A DNA stretch of 41,533 bases, from positions 1 through 41,533 of the forward strand of contig CALAMO010000003.1 of assembly GCA_937925855.1 (NCBI GenBank), in the 5' to 3' direction. The stretch is from an uncultured Thiotrichaceae bacterium (GTDB lineage Bacteria > Pseudomonadota > Gammaproteobacteria > Thiotrichales > Thiotrichaceae). Both the position numbers and the translations under genes were made by a program. The notes beneath the pieces are model-generated. The model was given only the letters and a program-made list of their open reading frames with translations. It made no database searches and was not told where the DNA came from. Below, in pieces: positions 1 through 9,027 of the stretch (its first letter is position 1; each line of letters opens with the position of its first letter).

Positions 1-242
1 AACAGCTACGCCAAACGTATGCAACGCTGCCAGCGGGTAGTGCTCGTAAATTTTCATAGCTAAAATTGTGACTGCATCCTGCGTAATGTCAAATACTGAA
101 TCCCCCGCCAACAGGATATTCTGCGCAGAAGAATGAACCGCTTAACTCATAATCGATACATTCAGCAGCAGATCAGCTACAATCAGCTCGCAAATAAAGC
201 ACCGGGCAGGCTTAATCACTATGTGCATGCAAAGCTTTACCC
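1..242. other. Gene-free stretch before the hairpin array
   Basis: No convincing gene is visible here. Two forward frames stay open from the left edge to stops near bases 57-63, so the last 18-20 codons of an upstream gene could be present, but neither peptide is recognisable. A perfect 12-bp palindrome (TTCTGCGCAGAA) lies at 119-130. I see no tRNA, no clear sigma70 promoter and no terminator with a T tract. Bases 28-45 loosely resemble an RfaH ops element but do not match it. Confidence 0.4.
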
Positions 243-432
243 CAAGCACGCAAGTCTATGACTTGCTTATCAACACCCATAAGAGACTGCGACCCCAAGC
301 ATAGAAATCTACGATTTCTACAGTAATGAGCATGAGAGAAATTTCATCGCAAGCATAGAAATCTACGATTTCTACAGTAACGAGCATGAGAGAAATTTCA
401 TCGCAAGCATAGAAATCTACGATTTCTACAGT
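243..432. repeat. Tandem hairpin array, 54-bp period
   Basis: Three copies of a 54-bp unit begin at 296, 350 and 404; the third is cut short after its hairpin. Each has a perfect 8-bp inverted repeat (TAGAAATC / GATTTCTA) around a 3-base TAC loop, at 302-320, 356-374 and 410-428. The first two complete units differ at one base. A diverged fourth copy at 243-266 keeps the CAAGCA lead and a hairpin (GCAAGTC-TAT-GACTTGC) whose arms differ by paired, complementary changes. The segments between hairpins are nearly identical, so this is not a CRISPR array. The array ends 23 bases before rmlA, so the hairpins would lie in the leader of any transcript that starts upstream of them. A role in transcription or stability of the polysaccharide mRNA is inference. 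Confidence 0.85.
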
Positions 433-455
433 TTTAAACAATTACCAGATCAGTT

Positions 456-1337
456 ATGACTTCTAAACGAAAAGGCATCATTCTGGCTGGAGGCAGCGGC
501 ACCCGCCTCTATCCACTGACACAGGCCGTCAGCAAACAACTCATGCCAGTATACGACAAGCCGATGATTTATTATCCGCTTACGGTACTCATGCTTTCAG
601 GTATTCGCGACATTCTGCTGATCACCACGCCGCATGATTCTGCTCAATTTATTCACCTGCTGGGCGACGGCTCACAGTGGGGGATCAATATTGAATACGC
701 GATCCAGCCACAGCCCGAAGGATTAGCTCAGGCTTTCCTGATTGGCGAAGCATTTCTAGGCAACTCAGCCTGCACCCTGATCTTGGGCGATAATATCTAT
801 TATGGTGAGGGCCTGTCTGCCCGCCTGCAAACAGCAGCGCTGCAGAACACAGGTGCGACGGTTTTCGCCTATTATGTGCGCGACCCAGAACGCTATGGCG
901 TGGTAGATTTTGATCACAGTGGTAAAGCGCTGAGCATTGTGGAGAAGCCAACGGCACCACGTTCAAACTATGCGGTCACCGGCCTGTATTTCTACGACAA
1001 TCAGGTCGTTGACATCGCCAAACAGGTTAAGCCCTCCGAGCGGGGCGAGCTGGAAATCACCACCGTTAACCAAATGTACCTTGATACCGGCCAACTGCAG
1101 GTCGAGATATTAAAACGCGGTACCGCTTGGCTCGATACGGGCACGCATACTTCCTTACTGGATGCCTCAAATTATATCCGCGTCATTGAAGAGCGCCAGG
1201 GTTTAAAAATTGCTGCCCCCGAAGAAGTGGCCTGGCGTATGAACTATATCGACACTGAACAGCTACTAAAGCTAGCCCAGCCACTTAAAAAAAGCGGCTA
1301 CGGTCTCTATTTAGCAGCCCTGACCACCGTGCTGTAA
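456..1337 (+). CDS. rmlA: Glucose-1-phosphate thymidylyltransferase
   Basis: Makes dTDP-glucose from dTTP and glucose-1-phosphate, the first step of dTDP-L-rhamnose synthesis, in the cytoplasm. The 293-residue protein has the usual family length. It shows the nucleotidyltransferase signature GGSGTRL at residues 12-18, followed by the sugar-nucleotide loop with [12 protein letters not shown], and later LGDN and VEKP motifs. The ATG is the first in the frame and sits just after the hairpin array, with only a weak ribosome site in front. It opens the polysaccharide locus, with rmlC 67 bases downstream. Identification is firm. Confidence 0.96.
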   Translation: MTSKRKGIILAGGSGTRLYPLTQAVSKQLMPVYDKPMIYYPLTVLMLSGIRDILLITTPHDSAQFIHLLGDGSQWGINIEYAIQPQPEGLAQAFLIGEAFLGNSACTLILGDNIYYGEGLSARLQTAALQNTGATVFAYYVRDPERYGVVDFDHSGKALSIVEKPTAPRSNYAVTGLYFYDNQVVDIAKQVKPSERGELEITTVNQMYLDTGQLQVEILKRGTAWLDTGTHTSLLDASNYIRVIEERQGLKIAAPEEVAWRMNYIDTEQLLKLAQPLKKSGYGLYLAALTTVL

Positions 1338-1404
1338 CCGGCATGAAAATTTTCAACTCACCAGCCAATAGGTCTGCTGACGCCACCCATTTTGCTAGTT
1401 ATTT

Positions 1405-1953
1405 ATGAACATTATCCCCACTAACATCCCTGACGTATTGATCATTGAACCGCAGGTCTTCGGCGATGAACGCGGTTTCTTTATGGAAACCTACAATCAG
1501 CAGACCTTCGCCGCTAACGACCTGCACATGAATTTTGTGCAGGACAATCACAGCCGTTCCCGCCACGGCATTTTGCGCGGTCTGCACTATCAGATTGAAA
1601 ATCCACAGGGCAAGCTGGTCAGAGTGACCCGCGGCAAAGTGTTTGATGTGGCGGTCGATATTCGGCGCGCCTCTCCCAGCTTCGGTCAGTGGGTCGGCAT
1701 AGAGCTCTCTGCTGAAAATCAGCGTCAGTTCTGGGTACCAGCAGGCTTTGCCCACGGATTTTATGTCATGAGTGAGTCCGCTGATTTTCAGTATAAATGC
1801 ACCGCCCTGTACGCCCCAGAACATGAGCGCTGTATCCGCTGGGATGCGCCGGAACTTGGCATTGAATGGCCGCTGGTTAACGGTGTCAGCCCACAGGTGT
1901 CAGCCAAAGATGCTGCGGGCAGCACGCTGGACCAGGCTGAGGTGTTTGCATGA
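1405..1953 (+). CDS. rmlC: dTDP-4-dehydrorhamnose 3,5-epimerase
   Basis: Epimerises carbons 3 and 5 of dTDP-4-keto-6-deoxyglucose, the third step of dTDP-L-rhamnose synthesis. The 182-residue length is normal. A cupin core is recognisable: DERGFFMETY near residues 21-30, then LRGLHYQ with the likely catalytic histidine at 61, then QGKLVRV. The stop overlaps the start of rmlD by four bases, indicating translational coupling. The ribosome site is weak, as at rmlA. A perfect 12-bp palindrome (TGAAAATTTTCA, 1344-1355) lies in the gap before it. Confidence 0.96.
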   Translation: MNIIPTNIPDVLIIEPQVFGDERGFFMETYNQQTFAANDLHMNFVQDNHSRSRHGILRGLHYQIENPQGKLVRVTRGKVFDVAVDIRRASPSFGQWVGIELSAENQRQFWVPAGFAHGFYVMSESADFQYKCTALYAPEHERCIRWDAPELGIEWPLVNGVSPQVSAKDAAGSTLDQAEVFA

Positions 1954-2882
1954 TGCCGCCACAAACCGCCACGGCCCCACAAACCTTAGAAAAAATCCCA
2001 ACCGTGCTGGTCACTGGTGCAGGCGGACAGCTCGGCTACGAGCTACAGCAATCGGTACCCAGCACCCTGAAACTGGTAGCACTGGATTCTGCAGCGCTGG
2101 ATATTACCCGTCGACATTCCATTCAGCAGGCCATTGACCAACACCAACCGGACTGCATTATTAATGCTGCAGCTTATACTGCGGTTGATCAAGCAGAAGA
2201 AGAGGATGAACAGGCTTGGCTGGTAAATAATACAGCACCCGCTCTCATCGCCCAGGCGATTGCGGCGCGGGCCGAACGCGGCCAGCATATTAAAATGATA
2301 CAAATCTCGACGGATTTTGTGTTTGATGGACAGCAGGCTACACCGTATATGCCAGATGCAGCCACCGACAGCCCTCTCGGGGTCTACGGTGCCAGCAAAT
2401 TAGCAGGCGAACAAACCGTGGCGCGCTACCTGCCTGACGCACTGATTATTCGTACTTCTTGGCTCTACTCGGCCCACGGTAATAACTTCGTCAAAAGCAT
2501 GCTGCGCCTAATGAGCACTAAAGATCAGCTCGGCATTGTTTATGACCAGGTCGGTTCACCCACCTGGGCCAAGACGCTGGCGCAGACGATTTGGGGCTTG
2601 ATTGAGCATAATTCAAGCGGAATTTATCATTGCTCTGACAATGGCATAGCGAGCTGGTATGATTTCGCCGCCGCGATTCAGGAAGAAGCGTATGCACTCG
2701 GCTTACTGGCTACTAAAATTCCACTGCGCCCCATTCGCAGCATAGAATACCCAACTCCGGCGCAGCGCCCGGCCTATAGTGTTATGGATAAAACATCTAC
2801 CGAGGCGACTTTGGGCAGCACACTGCCGCACTGGCGGCACAGCCTGCGTCAAATGTTAAACCAGTTACCGCCAACAAACTGA
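1950..2882 (+). CDS. rmlD: dTDP-4-dehydrorhamnose reductase
   Basis: NAD(P)H-dependent reductase that completes dTDP-L-rhamnose. The Rossmann signature TGAGGQLG follows an unusual N-terminal extension of about 18 residues. The short-chain dehydrogenase YxxxK motif appears as YGASK, and a serine-rich STDFVFDG strand lies before it. At 310 residues it is slightly longer than typical RmlD, which the extension explains; a later start is possible, but this ATG gives the ATGA-type overlap with rmlC. Identification is firm. Confidence 0.95.
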   Translation: MMPPQTATAPQTLEKIPTVLVTGAGGQLGYELQQSVPSTLKLVALDSAALDITRRHSIQQAIDQHQPDCIINAAAYTAVDQAEEEDEQAWLVNNTAPALIAQAIAARAERGQHIKMIQISTDFVFDGQQATPYMPDAATDSPLGVYGASKLAGEQTVARYLPDALIIRTSWLYSAHGNNFVKSMLRLMSTKDQLGIVYDQVGSPTWAKTLAQTIWGLIEHNSSGIYHCSDNGIASWYDFAAAIQEEAYALGLLATKIPLRPIRSIEYPTPAQRPAYSVMDKTSTEATLGSTLPHWRHSLRQMLNQLPPTN

Positions 2883-2921
2883 TCGATTAGAGACCGAGCC
2901 ATTTAAGAGCAAGCAATCAAT

Positions 2922-3998
2922 ATGAACACATACACCCCACAAAACCTGCTGATCACTGGCGGTGCCGGCTTCATTGGCACTAACTTCGTCCACTACTGGC
3001 TAGAGACCTATCCGCAGAACCGGCTGATTGTACTGGATGCACTGACCTATGCCGGACGCTATGAGAACCTCGCGCCCCTTATAGACCAACCCAATTTTCG
3101 CTTTGTGGAGGGTGATATTCTCGATCAACCACTGGTGGAACAACTGTTGCGAACAGAAAACATTGAAACCATCGTGCATTTCGCCGCCGAGTCACACGTC
3201 GACCGCTCGATTTACGGCCCGGATGCCTTTTTGAAGACCAATATTGAGGGTACTCACAGCTTATTAAAAGCGGCCAAAAGCGTTTGGCTGGATGAAAAGT
3301 CGACTGATGCCCAGCCCTATGAGCACCGCTTCCATCATGTTTCTACCGACGAGGTCTACGGCACACTATTAGCGGAAGACCCGGCTTTTTCTGAAACCAC
3401 CCCCTATGCCCCCAACTCGCCCTATGCGGCGAGCAAAGCAGCGTCGGATCACATCGTACGCGCCTATCAACACACTTATGGCCTCAACACCACCACCAGC
3501 AACTGCTCCAATAACTACGGCCCCTATCAATACCCAGAAAAACTTATCCCGCTAGCGCTGTCCAATCTACTCCAGGGCAAGGCGGTACCAATTTATGGCG
3601 ATGGCCAACAAATCCGCGACTGGCTCTATGTCGACGATCATAACCGTGGTATTAACCGTATTATCCGTCAGGGCCGCCTTGGCGAAACTTACAATATCGG
3701 CGGCAATAATGAACTGACCAATCTGGAGCTGATTCATACGCTGTGCGCGCTGCTGGACGAACGCTTCCCACATTCCGCGCATGTCCCGCATCGAGAGTTG
3801 ATCACCTACGTGACCGACCGCCCCGGCCACGACCGCCGCTATGCGATTGATAATCGTAAAATTTGTGCTGAACTCGGTTATGATCCCGCCGAAACGTTCA
3901 GCAGCGGACTGAGCAAGACCCTGGACTGGTACCTCACACATACCGATTTTTGGGCGGAAGGTACGGAGCTGTTTGGCTCACATGAGGGGAACGCCTAA
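2922..3998 (+). CDS. rmlB: dTDP-glucose 4,6-dehydratase
   Basis: Converts dTDP-glucose to dTDP-4-keto-6-deoxyglucose, the second step of rhamnose synthesis. The 358-residue extended short-chain dehydrogenase has the NAD-binding motif GGAGFIGTNF near residues 13-22, the active-site STDEVYG segment, and catalytic YAASK. It comes last of the four rml genes, so the order is A-C-D-B rather than the common B-D-A-C. Its stop overlaps the next ATG by one base, tying it to the downstream glycan genes. Confidence 0.96.
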   Translation: MNTYTPQNLLITGGAGFIGTNFVHYWLETYPQNRLIVLDALTYAGRYENLAPLIDQPNFRFVEGDILDQPLVEQLLRTENIETIVHFAAESHVDRSIYGPDAFLKTNIEGTHSLLKAAKSVWLDEKSTDAQPYEHRFHHVSTDEVYGTLLAEDPAFSETTPYAPNSPYAASKAASDHIVRAYQHTYGLNTTTSNCSNNYGPYQYPEKLIPLALSNLLQGKAVPIYGDGQQIRDWLYVDDHNRGINRIIRQGRLGETYNIGGNNELTNLELIHTLCALLDERFPHSAHVPHRELITYVTDRPGHDRRYAIDNRKICAELGYDPAETFSSGLSKTLDWYLTHTDFWAEGTELFGSHEGNA

Positions 3999-4963
3999 TG
4001 CAGTGCCGGATCTGTGGTAGTAACGGTGAACACGCGACCTATCAAGTGCAAGAACTAATGCTGGGTCTGCGCGATGAACATGCCTATTTTCAATGCAGGG
4101 CTTGCCAATGCCTGCAAATCGCTGAGGTACCGGATAATCTGCCGGACTATTACCCCTCAGCAGACTACTACTCCTACGATGCGCCACGCCGTTACTCCTG
4201 GCTCAAGCGGCAGTTCGTTAAACGCCGGGATCGCTACGCAGTAACCGGCCAATCCTTAGCAGGACGCCTACTGCATCTAATCATGCCCAGCGCCAAACTA
4301 TCCACGCTGCGCCCACTGGCCCTAACGACTGAATCCAGGGTGCTGGACGTTGGCTGCGGAGCGGGTGTGTTATTGCATTCACTGCGTGAAATTGGTTTTA
4401 CTCACACACTCGGTATTGACCCGTTCAACCCAAAAGACATGCACTACCCCAACGGTCTGAAAATCGAACAGCGCGATATTTTCAGCGAACAGAGCAGCTG
4501 GGATGTGATTATGTTCCATCATTCTTTCGAGCACCTACCACAGCAGCAAGCCACATTGGAAAAAGCCTACCAGCAGCTGAAGCCAGGCGGCACAGTTTTA
4601 CTGCGGGTGCCGACGGTCTCTTCCTACGCATGGCAGCACTACGGCATTAAATGGTCGCAGCTAGACGCGCCGCGCCACCTGTTTTTGCATTCTGTCGACA
4701 GCATCCAACAGCTAGCTAGCCAGACCGGCTTTAGCGTCACTAATATTGTGTATGATTCAAATGCCTTTCAGTTCTGGGGTAGTAAACAGTATGAACAAGA
4801 TATTCCGCTACATTCAGCCACATCCTGGGCACAATCGCCAGAAAACTCTCCGTTCAGCAAGAAGGACATCAAAGCCTTCGAAAAACGCGCCCATGAGCTG
4901 AACGCACTCAACCAGGGCGATCAGGCGGCGTTTTATCTGCTTAAGCCGTTGGATGCCGCATGA
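3998..4963 (+). CDS. Class I SAM-dependent methyltransferase with N-terminal Cys4 domain
   Basis: Probably methylates a sugar nucleotide or a glycan residue; the substrate is unknown. The 321-residue protein starts with two CxxC pairs (CRIC near residues 3-6 and CRAC near 33-36), like the zinc-binding domain of NDP-hexose C-methyltransferases. A Rossmann methyltransferase follows, with the SAM motif LDVGCGAGVLL and then MFHHSFEHL. It overlaps rmlB by one base and the PssD-like gene by four, so it belongs to the same translational chain. It could act on C, O or N. Confidence 0.85.
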   Translation: MQCRICGSNGEHATYQVQELMLGLRDEHAYFQCRACQCLQIAEVPDNLPDYYPSADYYSYDAPRRYSWLKRQFVKRRDRYAVTGQSLAGRLLHLIMPSAKLSTLRPLALTTESRVLDVGCGAGVLLHSLREIGFTHTLGIDPFNPKDMHYPNGLKIEQRDIFSEQSSWDVIMFHHSFEHLPQQQATLEKAYQQLKPGGTVLLRVPTVSSYAWQHYGIKWSQLDAPRHLFLHSVDSIQQLASQTGFSVTNIVYDSNAFQFWGSKQYEQDIPLHSATSWAQSPENSPFSKKDIKAFEKRAHELNALNQGDQAAFYLLKPLDAA

Positions 4964-5421
4964 GTACGAGTACACCGCGTAAAATCTTTGCCATTTCCTC
5001 ACCAGGCGGCCACTGGATTCAGCTCACCCGCCTGTGTAAGGAGCTGGAAACGCAGCATCAAATGATTTATGCCATGCCAGACAAACGCTTTAAACCTAAA
5101 CAAGGTCAAAAAGTCTATTCGGTGATTGATGTCAGCGCCGATGATAAATGGAAGTTGATCCCATGCGCGCTTCAGGTGTGCTGGATTCTGCTAAAAGAGC
5201 GCCCAGATGCCATTATGTCCACTGGTGCCGCCCCCGGTGCAGTTGCTGTTATGCTAGGCAAGCTGTTTCGTATTCGCACCATCTGGGTCGATAGCATTGC
5301 TAACGTCCAACAAATCTCCCGCGCCGGGCGCTTGGTTAAAGCGCACGCCGATGTCTTTCTCACTCAGTGGCCCCACCTCAGCGAGGATGAACGTATCCTA
5401 CATAAAGGCTCGGTCTTATGA
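4960..5421 (+). CDS. PssD/Alg14-like glycosyltransferase subunit
   Basis: Resembles the membrane-recruiting half of split GT-B glycosyltransferases (PssD in rhizobia and streptococci, Alg14 in eukaryotes). The glycine-rich start FAISSPGGHWIQL is typical, and a middle segment with STGAAPGAVAV matches the family. At 153 residues it is the usual size. Its partner, the PssE-like subunit, is encoded next with a four-base overlap, so the two are probably made in equal amounts and act as one enzyme at the cytoplasmic face. The donor sugar cannot be read from the sequence. Confidence 0.85.
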   Translation: MSTSTPRKIFAISSPGGHWIQLTRLCKELETQHQMIYAMPDKRFKPKQGQKVYSVIDVSADDKWKLIPCALQVCWILLKERPDAIMSTGAAPGAVAVMLGKLFRIRTIWVDSIANVQQISRAGRLVKAHADVFLTQWPHLSEDERILHKGSVL

Positions 5422-5891
5422 TTTTTGTCGCCGTCGGTACCCAGTTTCCATTTGACCGTTTAATCCGCTGCGTGGATGAATGGGCACAGGAACACGGGGC
5501 GGCAGTACATGCGCAAATAGCGGGCGGTGAATATGTGCCACAGCATGCCAACTGGGATCGTTTTATGACCACTGATGCGTTTAATGATCAACTCAACGCC
5601 GCAGAGCTGATCATATCGCACGCGGGCATGGGTAATATTATTACCGCACTGGAACAGAATAAGCCCATTATCGTGATGAATCGCCAGCACAAGCTGGGCG
5701 AACACCGCAATGACCATCAGGCCGATGGTTTAGCTTGGATGAGTAAACTGCCCGGCGTCTATACCGCAACGCAATGCAGCGAGATGCAGGCATTATTGAG
5801 CCGCAAACATGAGCTGGTCGCCAGCGGGCAGCATGATCTCAGCCGCCGTAGCCAGCTGGTTGATTTCATCGACCAGGCCATCCGGGCATGA
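5418..5891 (+). CDS. PssE/Alg13-like glycosyltransferase subunit
   Basis: Donor-binding, catalytic half of the split GT-B enzyme, corresponding to Alg13. The 157-residue protein begins IFVAVGTQFPFDRL and carries the family hallmark SHAGMGNIITAL near the middle, followed by a segment with QHKLGEHRNDHQ. Together with the preceding gene it reconstitutes a full family-28-like transferase. It overlaps its neighbours by four bases on both sides. The sugar transferred is unknown. Confidence 0.87.
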   Translation: MIFVAVGTQFPFDRLIRCVDEWAQEHGAAVHAQIAGGEYVPQHANWDRFMTTDAFNDQLNAAELIISHAGMGNIITALEQNKPIIVMNRQHKLGEHRNDHQADGLAWMSKLPGVYTATQCSEMQALLSRKHELVASGQHDLSRRSQLVDFIDQAIRA

Positions 5892-7168
5892 AACTCAATA
5901 ATCCATCACTCATCCTTCAGGCACTGATCTCCATCATTGCGCGCGGGGCAGGCGTATTACTGAATTTTATCGTCACCGTGATTCTGACCCGCAACCTGCC
6001 CCCCAACGAAGCAGGCATGATCCAGACGCTGATTATCCTTCTAACTGGCATTGCGCTGTTTAGCCGCCTTGGCGTCGAACACTGGCTGGTGCGCGATGTT
6101 GCTAAACTGCCAGATAATGCGCAGCTGCATCAGGAACAGGGTAAATTTTTACACAGCGCCTACCGCATGCTGCTGCTGAGTACGCTGCTATTTATGCTGG
6201 GCTGGGTCTTACTCAGTCCGCTCATCAAAGACTGGCTGTTTGATAATGAAATCAAACTGCTGCCGCTCGCGTTGGGCGCAGTCGGCATCTTGTGTTGGAA
6301 TATGATTTCCACGCATGCCATTTTTATGAAAGCGACACACCGCATCACCGAGTCGCTGCTGACGCAGAATGCCCTGCCTGCCTGTACCTTCCTGGTACTG
6401 CTGCTGGCGTTCTGGCTGTATTTCCCCCAAAACCAGAACTATCTCTGGCTTTATCTGCTGTCTCTACTGCTGGCAGGTGGCCTGTCCTTGCTGTTAGTCA
6501 AATCCTGGTGGCGTGAACTGTTCCAGCGCCAGCCCGCACGCTTTTCGGTTAAACAGGTATTGCATGAATCCTTGCCGCTCGCGCCTATTGTCATAGTATC
6601 CTTCCTGATGCTGTGGATTGATGCCATTTTAGTCGCACTTTTCCTGCCCAATGAAGCGGTCGCCCTGTACAGCAGCGCCGTGCGGGTCGCTTTTGTCTGC
6701 GGCATTTTTCTAACCGCATTGGAAGCCACCATTTACCCACGCCTGATTAAAATTCGCGACCACAACCCAGCGCAGCTGCGCAAATTTTTCTGGCAGGGCA
6801 CGCTACTAGTCGCCAGCGTACTGGGCAGCTTTGTACTGTGCGTTGGCTTCCTCGGTAAGTTTATTCTGGCAATCTTTGGCCCACAGTACGTGGCCGCCTA
6901 CTATGCTCTGCTCATTTTGCTGGCGGCGCAGTTTATTCGTGCGCTCAGTTTGCCGTTTTCACTGATGTTTATCGCCGAGCAGCAGGCCACCACATTAAAT
7001 CGAGTGCTGTACGCCGCGTTAATCATTAATATCCTAGCTAATATTCTCTTAATACCTCGTTTTGGCATTGAAGGTTCTGCGGCAGCGTCACTGATCGCTA
7101 ATCTGAGTCTGACTGGCGGCGTGGTATTATTTTTTATAAAAAAACGTCTGCTGAAAGACTATGCTTAA
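5888..7168 (+). CDS. wzx: Wzx-type polysaccharide flippase
   Basis: Predicted inner-membrane flippase that moves the undecaprenyl-pyrophosphate-linked repeat unit to the periplasmic side. The 426-residue protein is dominated by hydrophobic segments, about 12, beginning with a basic amphipathic N-terminus and ending KKRLLKDYA. The GNLPPNEAG-like loop after the first helix (here TRNLPPNEAGMIQTL) is typical of the MOP/Wzx superfamily. Its position between transferase genes and a polymerase-like gene supports the role. The substrate is presumably the rhamnose-containing unit built by this locus. Confidence 0.88.
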   Translation: MKLNNPSLILQALISIIARGAGVLLNFIVTVILTRNLPPNEAGMIQTLIILLTGIALFSRLGVEHWLVRDVAKLPDNAQLHQEQGKFLHSAYRMLLLSTLLFMLGWVLLSPLIKDWLFDNEIKLLPLALGAVGILCWNMISTHAIFMKATHRITESLLTQNALPACTFLVLLLAFWLYFPQNQNYLWLYLLSLLLAGGLSLLLVKSWWRELFQRQPARFSVKQVLHESLPLAPIVIVSFLMLWIDAILVALFLPNEAVALYSSAVRVAFVCGIFLTALEATIYPRLIKIRDHNPAQLRKFFWQGTLLVASVLGSFVLCVGFLGKFILAIFGPQYVAAYYALLILLAAQFIRALSLPFSLMFIAEQQATTLNRVLYAALIINILANILLIPRFGIEGSAAASLIANLSLTGGVVLFFIKKRLLKDYA

Positions 7169-7174
7169 ACCGAT

Positions 7175-8476
7175 ATGTTAAGACTAATTGCACTGCTATT
7201 CGTTATCTCTATCTTCATTCCGGTTGAGTTTTACACCATGGCAGGGAGTGTGCGAATTGAAGCTTATCGCATCGTGCTTGGGCTAGCGCTGATCTATGCC
7301 TTCTTCAACCTAAACACGCTGCTCAAGCAGATGGATATCACCGATATTCTGCTGTTTGGCCTGCTTGCGCTTGCCTTTGCTAGCTTCTGGCATAACCACA
7401 GCCTGCAAAAAGCCATTGAATCTAGCGGGCTGTATGCCCTGGAAACCTTAGGCGCTTTTTATCTGGCTCGGTTATACATTAACTCCCCAGAGCGTTTTTA
7501 TCATTTTAACAAAGCCTTCATTATTATTCTCACGCTGCTACTTGGCGTCACCGTCTATGAAGCGCTAGCCCAGCACCGCATTTTGCATGAAATTGCCGAA
7601 CAGGCCACCGGCAACAAGTCACTGGATTATCGTTTATATACCCATCACTATATTCGCGGCGGCATTATGCGCGCTACCAGCGTCTTTGCACATCCGATTC
7701 TGTTTGGCACTCTGGCGGCTATTTTTTTCCCCTTTGCCATCATGGCGTTCCTACGCTGGCGTTCATTCGGTAATGGGCTTGGCTTATTGAGCCTCTTACT
7801 GTCGATGATTATGACACTGTCATCCGCCCCCCTGTTATCCGTAATTTTCCAGGGCTTTAGTGTGCTACTCGTTAAATTCTGGGACAGTGCGCGCCGCCTG
7901 TGGATCGGCCTATTTTTTAGTGGCATTGCGGGTGCGATGTTGCTGAACGCGGCCTCTAACCGAGGCTTTTTCGGTATTCTGATTTCCTATCTAACTTTTA
8001 ACCCCAATACCGGCTACTTCCGCATGTTGCAGTGGGAATACAGCATGGATGATATTCTGAATAATCCGCTGCTAGGGATCGCACACAATGATTGGACGCG
8101 ACCCTATTGGAAGCAGTGGATGGGCGACAGTATTGACAGTTTTTGGTTGCTACTCACGCTACAACACGGTATCTTCGCCGCCTTGCTGTTGCTCATTGCT
8201 TGTTTATACGTTGTATTTAGTACATTGAACCGGATTAATCAACAAAACGACACATTGAAATGGATGGTAACCGCCTGGATACTGTCTTTCATGTCATTGA
8301 TATTGATCGGCTTTACCGTCGACTATTTCGGCAAATTACAACCGTTGTTCTTCTTTATGTTAGGCGCCATTGGTTGGGCAAGATACACGCTGCCGCACCC
8401 CGACTCCGATGGTGTCAACGGCAATCCGGCAACCTCACCTCAAGTAACAACACGACAAGTTGAGGTAAAACGATGA
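7175..8476 (+). CDS. wzy: O-antigen polymerase/ligase-type membrane protein
   Basis: A 433-residue membrane protein with roughly 10-12 hydrophobic segments and a large periplasmic-type loop around residues 270-310, containing NTGYFRMLQWEYSMDDILNN and then PLLGIAHNDW. This matches the Wzy/WaaL superfamily layout. Wzy polymerises repeat units; WaaL-type members ligate chains. Being beside wzx and without other LPS-core genes, a polymerase is the better guess. The gene starts six bases after wzx and overlaps the acetyltransferase gene by four. The symbol is by context; sequence identity within this family is low. Confidence 0.78.
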   Translation: MLRLIALLFVISIFIPVEFYTMAGSVRIEAYRIVLGLALIYAFFNLNTLLKQMDITDILLFGLLALAFASFWHNHSLQKAIESSGLYALETLGAFYLARLYINSPERFYHFNKAFIIILTLLLGVTVYEALAQHRILHEIAEQATGNKSLDYRLYTHHYIRGGIMRATSVFAHPILFGTLAAIFFPFAIMAFLRWRSFGNGLGLLSLLLSMIMTLSSAPLLSVIFQGFSVLLVKFWDSARRLWIGLFFSGIAGAMLLNAASNRGFFGILISYLTFNPNTGYFRMLQWEYSMDDILNNPLLGIAHNDWTRPYWKQWMGDSIDSFWLLLTLQHGIFAALLLLIACLYVVFSTLNRINQQNDTLKWMVTAWILSFMSLILIGFTVDYFGKLQPLFFFMLGAIGWARYTLPHPDSDGVNGNPATSPQVTTRQVEVKR

Positions 8477-9027
8477 GGCCAAAGTTTGTCAGCCCTAAGG
8501 GCTTTTTGTGGATAATACACCTCAGGCACAGCCTGCTCTGGGTTTACAACTGGTACTTGCGCAACTTTTATGGCATGAAACTCGCGCCTGATGTGCGTAT
8601 CTCGCTCAAGGCTAGAATCGACAAGACCAATCCGCAGGCACTTAGCATTGCCGCACAAACGCTGGTCGCGTTCGACGCTATTATATTGTCACATGATTAC
8701 TCCACCGAACGTCACTCCGGTGGCACCGAGTATGGTACGCATATCGGCCAGAAATGCTTTATCGGCTGCGCCGCTATTATTATGCCCGGCGTTAATATTG
8801 GTGATGAGTGTATTGTGGCCTCGGGTAGTGTGGTTACTAAAGATGTGCCCGCCCACAGCATTGTTGCCGGTAATCCCGCTAAAATTATCCGCTCAGATAT
8901 ACGCACCCGCCCCTTTGGACGCCTGATTCAAGATCATGAGACGAGCTTGGATACCGCCTCACAAACCAGCGCTCGCCCCCTCCATGCAACGAATATATCT
9001 GCGACCCCAGATGAGGCCAGATCATGA
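8473..9027 (+). CDS. Hexapeptide-repeat O-acetyltransferase
   Basis: Left-handed beta-helix acyltransferase of the CatB/WcaF/NodL type, 184 residues. The repeats are visible in GTHIGQKCFIGCAAIIMPGV and the following IGDECIVASGSVVTKDV, ending with the family signature AGNPAKIIR. Such enzymes transfer acetyl from acetyl-CoA to a sugar hydroxyl in the cytoplasm. Four-base overlaps on both sides place it in the glycan operon. The C-terminal 35 residues after the signature look disordered. Confidence 0.88.
   Translation: MRPKFVSPKGFLWIIHLRHSLLWVYNWYLRNFYGMKLAPDVRISLKARIDKTNPQALSIAAQTLVAFDAIILSHDYSTERHSGGTEYGTHIGQKCFIGCAAIIMPGVNIGDECIVASGSVVTKDVPAHSIVAGNPAKIIRSDIRTRPFGRLIQDHETSLDTASQTSARPLHATNISATPDEARS

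Noticed and set aside
28-45. RfaH ops-like element (GCGGGTAGTGCT)
   Set aside because: It needs an inserted base and a two-base deletion to match GGCGGTAGCGTGCT, and lies far from the first gene.
296-432. CRISPR or Cas12a-type repeat array
   Set aside because: The segments between the repeated hairpins are nearly identical rather than unique, no cas genes are present, and the stem differs from the Cas12a TCTAC/GTAGA fold.
256-441. Minus-strand open frame encoding an 18-residue repeated peptide
   Set aside because: It stays open only because the 54-bp repeat is a multiple of three. It would start at TTG with no ribosome site, and the hairpin content explains the sequence.
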